NCBI GenBank assembly: GCA_003131635.1
Contig: PKVZ01000071.1
Span: 17,813-51,146 of the forward strand
From: Acidobacteriaceae bacterium
Lineage (GTDB): Bacteria > Acidobacteriota > Terriglobia > Terriglobales > Acidobacteriaceae
Length of the DNA stretch: 33,334 nt
Direction: 5' to 3'
The position numbers and the translations under genes were made by a program. Positions 8,188 to 14,504 of the stretch are shown here, one piece after another. Position 1 is the stretch's first letter; each line of letters starts with the position of its first letter. The notes below the pieces were generated by a model. The model did no database searches. It saw nothing but the letters and a program-made list of their open reading frames with translations, and was not told the DNA's origin.

Positions 8188-8433
8188 CTAGTCGTGGTCC
8201 TGATAGATCCAGTCACGGGAGATGGTCTCGGGCAGCGGCGGAATCTTGTCCGAGAACTGCGCCAGAGAGTCGAGCCAGGCACGAATCTGTTCGGGCGTTC
8301 GCGATTGCCCGCCTCCAGCCGGGGGCACGGTCACCTGCTGGGCCAGAAGCTCTTCGACATACGCTTTCACCGGCACGCCGCGCGCTTGTGCCTGCGTGGC
8401 CAGTTCGTCGGGAACATTCACCCTAATCTCCAT
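8188..8433 (-). CDS. Antitoxin of the first VapBC module
   Basis: 81 residues from ATG 8433; an in-frame TTG two codons earlier is possible. The N-terminus MEIRVNVPDELATQAQARGVPVKAYVEELLAQQ reads as a ribbon-helix-helix-like or related DNA-binding element. The C-terminus is Pro/Gln-rich followed by an acidic/aromatic segment ending SRDWIYQDHD, as expected for the toxin-binding tail. Its identity rests mainly on position: it immediately precedes and abuts a PIN toxin gene. It is unrelated in sequence to the other antitoxin of this cluster. The gap to the upstream toxin gene is 55 bp, so all four genes may share one transcript. Confidence 0.75.
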   Translation of the reverse strand: MEIRVNVPDELATQAQARGVPVKAYVEELLAQQVTVPPAGGGQSRTPEQIRAWLDSLAQFSDKIPPLPETISRDWIYQDHD

Positions 8434-8488
8434 CACCAAACTTTAGCACGAAGCCGGAGCCGGGTGAAGGACGTGTGAAGCAAGAGGT

Positions 8489-8890
8489 TCACCCCGCCGC
8501 ATGCAGCACCTGCAACCCAAGCACCTTCTCAAAGCAATCGAAATCGTGATCGCGATGCAGCAGTTCGTGCCTGCCCTGCAAGCAAAAAGTGGCGATGAGG
8601 CAATCGATGGTCTTGTGAACGGTGTAGCCGCGCTGGCGCAAGTCTCGGTAGCTCTGAGCGGCCGCAATCGCCAGGCCCCTGCCGCCCGTCTCAAAAACCT
8701 GGAACTTCAACAAGTCGGCTCGGACCCGCGCGAACGCGCTCTGCTCCCGAATACCTTGCAATACTTCGCAAAGGATCAGATCGGTCAGGCCCAGCCTTTG
8801 CCGCTGCAGTTCCCGATCCAGCCACAGTGTCTCCGGGTTCTGGCTGCCGCGCAGGTAATCGATCCACACGGTTGTGTCGATGATGACCAC
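8489..8890 (-). CDS. vapC: PIN-domain ribonuclease toxin (VapC-type), second module
   Basis: 133 residues starting with GTG at 8890 (VVIIDTTVWIDYLRG). The PIN active-site acids are Asp5, Glu42 in ILCEVLQG, Asp96 in KTIDCLIATF and Asp114/Asp116 in HRDHDF. IREQ.AFARV and LLHRDHDFDCFEKVLGL are typical of the VapC group paired with VapB-type antitoxins. A Shine-Dalgarno sequence (AGGAG) overlaps the end of the antitoxin gene, whose stop codon is only 5 nt away, so translation is coupled. Like its neighbour it should be a Mg-dependent RNase. No residue needed for activity appears lost. Confidence 0.92.
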   Translation of the reverse strand: MVIIDTTVWIDYLRGSQNPETLWLDRELQRQRLGLTDLILCEVLQGIREQSAFARVRADLLKFQVFETGGRGLAIAAAQSYRDLRQRGYTVHKTIDCLIATFCLQGRHELLHRDHDFDCFEKVLGLQVLHAAG

Positions 8891-8895
8891 CCACC

Positions 8896-9099
8896 CTACT
8901 CCTGATCCCGCGCCCGGCGCGATTGATCAAGGTCGCCCTCCCAGGCTATTTTCCCCCGCAGTCGGCGGATCGTGCCTTGCGCGTGCGTCTCCGCCAGCAA
9001 CCGTAGCCCCGCTTCCACGGCGGCCCGCTTGGTGGGAGCTCCACTGCGCCGCATTGCCTCCCGCATTAAGCGGTCATCGATGTCAATATTTGTACGCAC
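8896..9099 (-). CDS. vapB: VapB-family antitoxin (DUF2191 type)
   Basis: 67 residues from a GTG at 9099, giving the family start RTNIDIDDRLMREAMRRSG. GGAG lies eight bases upstream. An ATG one base away is out of frame, and upstream in-frame residues do not fit. The N-terminal ribbon-helix-helix binds DNA. GLRLLAETHAQGTIRRLRGKIAWEGDLD is the conserved toxin-binding part of this family. It is the first gene of a four-gene toxin-antitoxin array and probably autoregulates it. Two copies of ATCTCAT (9122-9128 and 9150-9156), 28 nt apart, lie just upstream and might be operator elements. Confidence 0.9.
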   Translation of the reverse strand: MRTNIDIDDRLMREAMRRSGAPTKRAAVEAGLRLLAETHAQGTIRRLRGKIAWEGDLDQSRRARDQE

Positions 9100-9121
9100 G
9101 CATAATCTCCGATGTGTAAAT

Positions 9122-9156
9122 ATCTCATAGTTATGTGTATTGCACAAGCATCTCAT
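9122..9156 (-). promoter_or_regulatory. Possible operator repeats upstream of vapB
   Basis: ATCTCAT occurs at 9122-9128 and again at 9150-9156 (ATGAGAT on the coding strand), within an AT-rich segment 23-57 nt before the vapB start. Position and period (28 nt) fit a promoter/operator bound by the VapBC complex. No clear -35/-10 pair is seen. Confidence 0.25.
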
Positions 9157-9235
9157 CGACCGGTTAAAGTGCAACCAAACCCCGCGTGCTACCGTCAGAT
9201 GAGTATTCTTTCTTCTCTCACAGGAGAGCTAACTC

Positions 9236-10777
9236 ATGCTCGGACCATCTTTCTGCCGCGCGCACGCCATTCGCCGCCCGCGCCTGTGCCTCTGCCACCT
9301 TGCCGCTCTGCTTCTGGCCTCGACCCCATGCCTTATGTCGCAGCAGTCGCCGTCTCAAAATCCCGGGACTCCAACTCCCGCCACCAAAGTTGGGGACGCA
9401 AAGGCCGCGCCCGAAAAGCAGCAGCCTAAGCCCGACGAATCCGCCCCAGCCGCCGCCGCCCTCATGCAGCTCAACAATGCCCTCGAAGGCCTCGCCGCAA
9501 AAGTCTCGCCCGCCGTAGTTCAGATTCTGGTCACCGGCTACGGCACCCAGCACGAAGAAAACCGCGCGCAGACGGCTCTCATCGTGCGCCAGCACGCCGT
9601 GGGCTCCGGCGTCATCGTCGATCCCTCCGGCTACATCATGACCAACGCCCACGTGGTCGAAGGCGCGCAACGCATCCGCGTTGCCTTGCCCCTGCCCCTC
9701 GACACCGGCCGCGCAGTGCCCGTCGGCAAACGCCAACTCCTCGAAGCCCGCCTCGTCGGCGTTCACAAAGATACCGATCTCGCTCTACTTAAAATCGATG
9801 AAAGAGACTTGCCCACACTCCCGCTGCTTTCACAACAACGTCCTCGCGTAGGACAACTCGTCTTCGCCATCGGCAGCCCCGAAGGCCTGCAGAATTCCGT
9901 CACCATGGGCGTCGTTAGCGCCGTCGCCCGCCAGCCCGATCCCGATAAGCCGCTCACCTACATCCAGACCGACGCCCCCATCAACCCCGGCAACAGCGGC
10001 GGACCGCTGGTCGATATGAATGGCTCGGTGGTCGGCATCAATACCTTCATCCTCTCGTCCGGCGGAGGCAGCGAAGGCCTGGGCTTCGCCATCCCCGCCC
10101 GCATCGTCGATTTCGTCTACCACAGCCTGCGCAAATACGGTCACGTACATCGCGTCGAAATCGGCGCCGTAGCCCAGGAAGTCACCCCCACCCTCGCCGA
10201 CGGCCTGCATCTCGCGCAACGCTGGGGCGTCATCATTGCCGACGTCAAACCCGACGGCCCCGCCGCCACCTCCGGTTTGCGGGTTCAAGATATCGTTCTC
10301 ACCGCCGATGATCGCCGTATTGAAACCCTCCCCTCTCTTTCCTCAGCGCTTTATCTTCACCGGCTCGACCAATTATTGAAGCTGGAAATTTTGCGCGGCG
10401 ACCAAAGGAAAATCATCTACATTCCGGCCATCGAGCAACACGATCCCATGGATCAACTTTTCGACGCTGCCGATCCCGAGAAGAGCCTCATTTCGCGCCT
10501 CGGCATTCTCGCTACCGATTTAACCCCCGCCTTGCAAACAGAAATCGGCACCATGCGCATTTCTTCCGGAGTAATCGTGCTGGGCCGCGCCGCCACTCTC
10601 ATCACTCCCGAAACCGGCCTGCAGACCGGCGACATCATCCATGCACTCAACACCACTCCGATTACGTCGATGGATGGATTGCGGGCCGCGGTTGTCGCCC
10701 TGAAAGTCGGCGACGCGGTCGTGCTGCAAGTCGAGCGCAGCGACGGCCTCTCGTACTTGAGTTTCGAGATGGAATAA
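9236..10777 (+). CDS. htrA: HtrA/Deg-type serine protease with two PDZ domains
   Basis: 513 residues. An N-terminal export signal (Leu/Ala-rich, about 16-35) is followed by a Pro/Ala/Gln linker up to about 75, so the protease works in the periplasm. The trypsin-like domain spans about 85-300 with the complete triad: His139 in TNAHVV, Asp181 in KDTDLALLKI and Ser254 in NPGNSGGPL. A first PDZ (about 305-400) contains GVIIADVKPDGPAATSGLRVQDIVL. A second, more divergent PDZ (about 420-510) contains SGVIVLGRAATLITPETGLQTGDIIHALN. Function is degradation or chaperoning of misfolded envelope proteins. AGGAG lies nine bases before the ATG. It is monocistronic and convergent to the HD-GYP gene. Confidence 0.95.
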   Translation: MLGPSFCRAHAIRRPRLCLCHLAALLLASTPCLMSQQSPSQNPGTPTPATKVGDAKAAPEKQQPKPDESAPAAAALMQLNNALEGLAAKVSPAVVQILVTGYGTQHEENRAQTALIVRQHAVGSGVIVDPSGYIMTNAHVVEGAQRIRVALPLPLDTGRAVPVGKRQLLEARLVGVHKDTDLALLKIDERDLPTLPLLSQQRPRVGQLVFAIGSPEGLQNSVTMGVVSAVARQPDPDKPLTYIQTDAPINPGNSGGPLVDMNGSVVGINTFILSSGGGSEGLGFAIPARIVDFVYHSLRKYGHVHRVEIGAVAQEVTPTLADGLHLAQRWGVIIADVKPDGPAATSGLRVQDIVLTADDRRIETLPSLSSALYLHRLDQLLKLEILRGDQRKIIYIPAIEQHDPMDQLFDAADPEKSLISRLGILATDLTPALQTEIGTMRISSGVIVLGRAATLITPETGLQTGDIIHALNTTPITSMDGLRAAVVALKVGDAVVLQVERSDGLSYLSFEME

Positions 10778-10790
10778 AGCGGAGCGTCGA

Positions 10791-10850
10791 TTTTCTTTGC
10801 GTTCTTCGCGGCTTCTCTCAGCGACCTTGGCGGTTAAAGGCTTTTGCGGA
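10791..10850. repeat. Imperfect CTTTGCG-type short-repeat stretch
   Basis: Between the convergent htrA and HD-GYP genes lie variants of one short word in a row: CTTTGCG, CTTCGCGG, CTTGGCGG and CTTTTGCGG. From memory, such runs recur in Acidobacteriota intergenic DNA; this window shows only one. No stem with a T tract is present. Confidence 0.35.
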
Positions 10851-10859
10851 AACGCCCAG

Positions 10860-12827
10860 CTAGTCAGCGCCGGCGGACGCCGCCAGGGCAGAAGGTGCGA
10901 TCCCAGCATTTGCGGGACGGGAATGCTGCAAAGTTTTTTCGATGGCGAATCCCACCTGTGACGCCAGGGCTTGCAACACACTCAACTCCTCCCGCCTAAA
11001 CCCATCCTGTTCGACGCGGTACAGCGCCAGCACGGCCACCACGCTCGATGCCCCTTCCAAAGGCACGGCCAGTGCGGATCGCAAGCTGCTGTACTTCGTG
11101 GGGTCACTGAGATAGCCGGGTTCCACCGACGGATTCCCGTTCAGAATCGGCTTGCTGTTCTGCGCCACCCACCCCGACAGCCCTTCTCCCATCGGAATCC
11201 TAAGGCAGGAGAACAGACGAAAATTTTCGCCGCTCACAAACTCCGGAACCAGAACTTCTTTCCTGAGAACGTACACCGCCATGGAGTCATGCGGAACAAT
11301 CTTCTTCACCCGCACCGCCAGCAGCGACAGCATGTCATCCAAACTGAGAGCGGTGCCCTGGCTCAGTCCGAACTCGGCGAGCGCTCGGCCTTGCTGCCGC
11401 GCACTCGCAACCAGCGTGGCATAATCCCCGCCCGGCTTCACATTGTCATCCACAGCTTCTTTCGACTCCGCAAAACCCGCTGCGGGAGCCAATCCCCGCT
11501 CCACCTTGACGTCGGTAGACAATTTCGGCGGAGCCTGAAAAGGTTGCTCTTTGGCGAGTTTCTCAAGTTCCACATAGCGACGCTGCAGAATGCCAACCAC
11601 GCGCGGATCGAAACTGCTGCCCGCTTCCGAAGCCACCTTATCCATGGCTTCGTTCAACGGCAAAGCTCTCCGGTATTGCCGGTCCGAAGCCAGCGCGTCC
11701 AGGCAATCGACCGCCGCCAGTATGCGCGCCCCGATCGGTATGGCTTCGCCCACCAACCCATTCGGATACCCGCTGCCGTCCCATTTCTCATGATGCGCGC
11801 GCACGATGGGCACAACCGGATAAGGAAAATCCACCTGCTCAAGAATCTCCGCCCCAACAATAGGATGGATTTTCATCTTTTCGAATTCTTCCGGCGTAAG
11901 CTTTCCCGGCTTTGAAATAATATGTTCCGGCACGGCAAGCTTCCCGATATCGTGCAGCACCGACGCGGCCCGCAAAGCTTCGCTTTCGTCTTCGCTCAAA
12001 CCCAAGTCCCGCGCCAGTTCCATGGCATAAATGCGAACGCGCTGCAGGTGTTCTCCGGTAGTTTGATCTTTGGCCTCAATGGCCAGGGCTAAAGCCTCGA
12101 TGGTTCGCAGGTGAAGCGTGGAAACTTTCTCCGCATGCAGTTTCTCCGCTTCCAGTTTTCCCAGGTACACACGATACGACCGGTACATCAGGTAGATGGG
12201 CGCTAAAACCAGCAGAGAACCCTGCCATCCGAAGTGCCGGTTCAACAAACTGACTAATCCGGCAATCGCTGCCCCCACCATGTAGTAAGGGAAGGTCCAG
12301 AGGTAGATCCCGGTCCATACACTCGAGATCGGCTTATCTTCCGTCAGACCGAGAATGATCGACATTGCGGCGGTGTTGACTGCAAACTGCGTAATCGCCG
12401 CCGCCAGAAGGCCCAACGGCATGGACCCAGGAAATAGCTGGAATGTCAGTTTGTAAGCGCCGTAGGATGCCGCGCTGCATACCGTTACCTGCGACAAATT
12501 GAACACTAGCTGCACCAGCTTCAGTTGTCGCGTCGGTTTCCAATAAAATTGCGCAAGCGTTTTTACCAGGCCGATGAGCAGCGTTTCCGGCAACCCCAGC
12601 TCCAGTATGCAGAGCAGCGTCAACAGGAAACTCATCGACATCGTTCCTTCGACACCCGGTATGCTTATTTTGAAGGACGAGGCCAACACGGCCACGGCCA
12701 TATAGAGTATGAATCTGGCCACGTCGGTTGACCGCCAGTGAGCCAGCGCGAAGGCCAGGCAGCCCGCACCCGCCAGAGTCATTCCGGCGATATACACACG
12801 TATGCCAATTTGTCGCACCGATGACAT
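10860..12827 (-). CDS. Membrane HD-GYP phosphodiesterase with C-terminal GAF domain
   Basis: 655 residues. Residues about 8-215 hold about seven hydrophobic helices forming a membrane sensor module. A short coiled region (221-240) links it to an HD-GYP domain (about 240-420). The metal and signature residues are present: HLQRVRIYA, LHDIGK with His292/Asp293, HHEKWDGSGYP with His345/His346 and the GYP at 353-355, and DCLDAL. This domain normally hydrolyses cyclic di-GMP. Residues about 480-640 read as a GAF domain (MAVYVLRKEVLVPEFVSGE, GLSGWVAQN, SALAVPL), a possible second ligand sensor. AAGGA precedes the ATG by a few bases. It is not in an evident operon; the TA genes upstream are co-oriented but 177 bp away. 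Confidence 0.93.
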   Translation of the reverse strand: MSSVRQIGIRVYIAGMTLAGAGCLAFALAHWRSTDVARFILYMAVAVLASSFKISIPGVEGTMSMSFLLTLLCILELGLPETLLIGLVKTLAQFYWKPTRQLKLVQLVFNLSQVTVCSAASYGAYKLTFQLFPGSMPLGLLAAAITQFAVNTAAMSIILGLTEDKPISSVWTGIYLWTFPYYMVGAAIAGLVSLLNRHFGWQGSLLVLAPIYLMYRSYRVYLGKLEAEKLHAEKVSTLHLRTIEALALAIEAKDQTTGEHLQRVRIYAMELARDLGLSEDESEALRAASVLHDIGKLAVPEHIISKPGKLTPEEFEKMKIHPIVGAEILEQVDFPYPVVPIVRAHHEKWDGSGYPNGLVGEAIPIGARILAAVDCLDALASDRQYRRALPLNEAMDKVASEAGSSFDPRVVGILQRRYVELEKLAKEQPFQAPPKLSTDVKVERGLAPAAGFAESKEAVDDNVKPGGDYATLVASARQQGRALAEFGLSQGTALSLDDMLSLLAVRVKKIVPHDSMAVYVLRKEVLVPEFVSGENFRLFSCLRIPMGEGLSGWVAQNSKPILNGNPSVEPGYLSDPTKYSSLRSALAVPLEGASSVVAVLALYRVEQDGFRREELSVLQALASQVGFAIEKTLQHSRPANAGIAPSALAASAGAD

Positions 12828-12901
12828 AAGGAGTTCCTTTAGATTTTTGCTGAAGATACGGTCGATGTCCGCGCAAAAGTGACCGCGCCGGTTACCATCG
12901 T

Positions 12902-12922
12902 GTCCCTCAGTATTGGAGGGAC
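12902..12922. repeat. Hairpin in the leader of the HD-GYP gene
   Basis: GTCCCTC-AGTATTG-GAGGGAC is a perfect 7-bp stem with a 7-nt loop, 75 nt upstream of the HD-GYP start. No T tract follows on the coding strand of either neighbour, so it is not a standard terminator for them. It could be an operator or leader structure. Confidence 0.3.
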
Positions 12923-13004
12923 GGGGGCTTTTAGCCGCGAAGCGGCAAGATCGGGGTAATAGCGGACGGAGGCCTCGTAGACGTGCGGAGGCGTTTTGTT
13001 GGAC

Positions 13005-13423
13005 TTAGGCCCTTGCTCCCACGGCTCCCTTTGTGATGAAAACATCAGCGGGAAGTTTGAACCGAGCGCTCAATCTCCGCACTTGTTCTATGGTGAGATT
13101 CCGTTGCCCCGACAAGAACATCGAAACCGCACTTTCCGAACCAAATTGAGGAATCAGGTCACGTTGCGTGAGATTCTGCTGTTCAATGAGAAACCGCACA
13201 ACGGAAGCCGGATCCGCCGCGGGAATCGAGTAATGCTCCTGCTCGTAACGTTCCACCAGCAAGGTTAGGAGTTCGATTGCGTCCACTTCAGAGCGAGAGG
13301 GGCTTTCCAGCGCCGTTAGTTGGAAGAGAGGTTGGTATGCGCTTCAAGTTCCGCGTCATTGTGTATGACGCCGGGAGCCCCGCGCGCAATCATCTCCGCA
13401 GGGTTTGCGTGACCTGTGCTCAT
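13005..13423 (-). pseudogene. higA: HigA-type antitoxin gene split by a frameshift
   Basis: Two reading frames together give one HigA-family antitoxin. The first starts at ATG 13423 with GGAGGAGG upstream, reads MSTGHANPAEMIARGAPG then VIHNDAELEAHTNL, and stops at 13316 after 35 codons. The second reads FQLTALESPSRSEVDAIELL then LTLLVERYEQEHY, continues through the HTH (LTQRDLIPQFGSESAVSMFLSG, RKL-like RNLTIEQVRRLSARFKLPADVFI) and stops at 13005. They join seamlessly if one CT is removed from CTCTCT (13325-13330). Without frameshifting, only a 93-residue product from a GTG at 13286 could be made; it lacks the first third but keeps the DNA-binding domain. No HigB gene is directly paired with it. 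The cause could be a real mutation, a sequencing error or recoding. Confidence 0.8.
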
Positions 13424-13484
13424 TTTGTCCCGAGACCTCCTCCATAGGAACGTAACCGGTTCTCACCCGCGTAGGACCAGTGCT

Positions 13485-13787
13485 TCAACGCACGCAGTGC
13501 GCGCCGGCGGCTCCCCGCGTACGAGCCTGCTTCTTCGTGGTCTTGATCTCGGTTCGCAGCCCCAGCAACTCGGCGTACACCACTAATGTGTCCAGGCTGA
13601 ACTTGGACATCTTACCTCGCAACAGGTCGCTAACCCTGGGTTGAGAGGTTCCCAACATATCCCGTAACTCCTGTTGCGTGTAACCTGCCGCCGCCTTCAC
13701 GATCCGGGTGTTCAGGTCCGCCTTCAGCTTCAACGCTGCAGCTTCTTGAGGCGAGAACCCGAGGTCCTCGAACAGCTTCTGTGACAT
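13485..13787 (-). CDS. higA: XRE-family antitoxin of a HigBA-like module
   Basis: 100 residues from ATG 13787, with AAGGA five bases and AGGAG thirteen bases upstream. The N-terminus MSQKLFEDLGFSPQEAAALKLKADL is the oligomerisation/toxin-facing part. ITKAA-like IVKAAAGYTQQELRDMLGTSQPRVSDLLRGKMSKFSLDTLVVYAELLG is an XRE-type helix-turn-helix of the COG5606-like antitoxin group. The tail is basic (KTTKKQARTRG). It follows the Gp49-like toxin gene by 56 bp, in the toxin-first order typical of higBA. It is expected to neutralise the toxin and repress the shared promoter, where an AT-rich palindrome is found (14236-14253). Confidence 0.88.
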   Translation of the reverse strand: MSQKLFEDLGFSPQEAAALKLKADLNTRIVKAAAGYTQQELRDMLGTSQPRVSDLLRGKMSKFSLDTLVVYAELLGLRTEIKTTKKQARTRGAAGAHCVR

Positions 13788-13843
13788 TGGTCCTTGCTCC
13801 TGTTGGCGGGTCCGCTTCCGTCCCCGAATTCGCGCGGCGAGCC

Positions 13844-14203
13844 TTAGTTCTTCTTCCTTTTCTGTTCCGCCAGCCTTTCCTTTAGCCTGGTAAGACGTTC
13901 TCGTGCAATCTTGATGTCGTTCAGCGAAGTCTTGTTGGTCTTCTTCTTGAAGCAATGGAGAACATAAACCACACCCTCGATCTGCTTGTACAGCACCCGA
14001 TACCAGAAGCTCTGGTCATCGCCCCGCAACTCGAACACCCCGGGAAGAATCGGCGACATCGGCGCGGAGTCTAACGGCTTCTCTCCGTTCTGCACGCGAT
14101 CTAAGTCAGCTCCCAGATCGGACCGAATGTCCTTGGGGAACGACCTTATGATGTCACGCGAGTCCCCCTCGAAAACCACGTTCGGTGGCGAGGTGTCGCT
14201 CAC
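13844..14203 (-). CDS. higB: HigB/Gp49-like ribosome-associated RNase toxin
   Basis: 119 residues from a GTG at 14203. This start is preferred because the palindromic promoter region lies just upstream and would otherwise sit inside an atypical N-terminal extension (to 14269). Family features run throughout: VVFEGDSRDIIRSFPKDIRSDLGADLDRVQNGEKPLDSAPM, GVFELR, WYRVLYKQIEGVVYVLHCFKKKTNKT and DIKIARERLTRLKE. These match the phage-derived Gp49-like / HigB group (RelE fold), which cleaves mRNA at the ribosome. The conserved KKT segment and the preceding Arg are present. No clear Shine-Dalgarno sequence precedes the GTG, which may keep toxin yield low. The antitoxin gene follows. Confidence 0.88.
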   Translation of the reverse strand: MSDTSPPNVVFEGDSRDIIRSFPKDIRSDLGADLDRVQNGEKPLDSAPMSPILPGVFELRGDDQSFWYRVLYKQIEGVVYVLHCFKKKTNKTSLNDIKIARERLTRLKERLAEQKRKKN

Positions 14204-14235
14204 AAATAATAAAGTAGCATGCTTCGGACCGACTG

Positions 14236-14253
14236 TATATAAATATTTATATA
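14236..14253 (-). promoter_or_regulatory. 18-bp AT-only palindrome, probable higBA promoter/operator
   Basis: TATATAAATATTTATATA is perfectly self-complementary and stands out in GC-rich surroundings. It ends 32 nt before the higB GTG, where a -10 region and an autoregulatory operator would be expected. Binding by the XRE antitoxin is inferred from how higBA modules are regulated. Confidence 0.55.
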
Positions 14254-14321
14254 GCCCCGGAAACGCCATCTGGACCCACCCAACTTCGGAAAACTCGAAC
14301 CTTTGTCCTCACGAGCGCCTT

Positions 14322-14364
14322 GGGACAATTTGTCCCCCGCCCAGAACATGGGACAAGCTGTCCT
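14322..14364. promoter_or_regulatory. Two related GGGACA-N3-TGTCC palindromes
   Basis: GGGACAATTTGTCCC (14322-14336) has perfect 7-bp arms around a central T. GGGACAAGCTGTCCT (14350-14364) is a close second copy. Their centres are 28 bp apart. A TTGTCC half-site lies at 14303-14308, and the same GGGACAA word sits at 13424-13430 just before the start of the frameshifted higA. The arrangement looks like a regulator binding site or a small repeat element; the regulator is unknown. Confidence 0.45.
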
Positions 14365-14504
14365 CTTGCCCGAGGCGGTCACCGCCCCTAACTCATTGAT
14401 TTGCCAGCATGATCGCTTTCCCACTTTGGAACCCCATCTGCACTTCCAATCCCGGAAGTTCCGTCCGTCGCCACGGCAGATGTGGGTCTGCCTTTTGGGG
14501 GATT

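Larger units (their letters stand above)
14204..14504. other. 301-bp divergent intergenic region between higB and the subtilase
   Basis: No gene is supported here. It contains the AT-only palindrome by higB and two GGGACA/TGTCC palindromes (separate entries). An open frame at 14409-14504 ahead of the subtilase ATG has no signal-peptide character and is treated as leader. Confidence 0.55.

Noticed and set aside
12828-13004. Cyclic-di-GMP riboswitch upstream of the HD-GYP gene
   Set aside because: Only a simple 7-bp hairpin is seen; the conserved riboswitch core sequences were not found.
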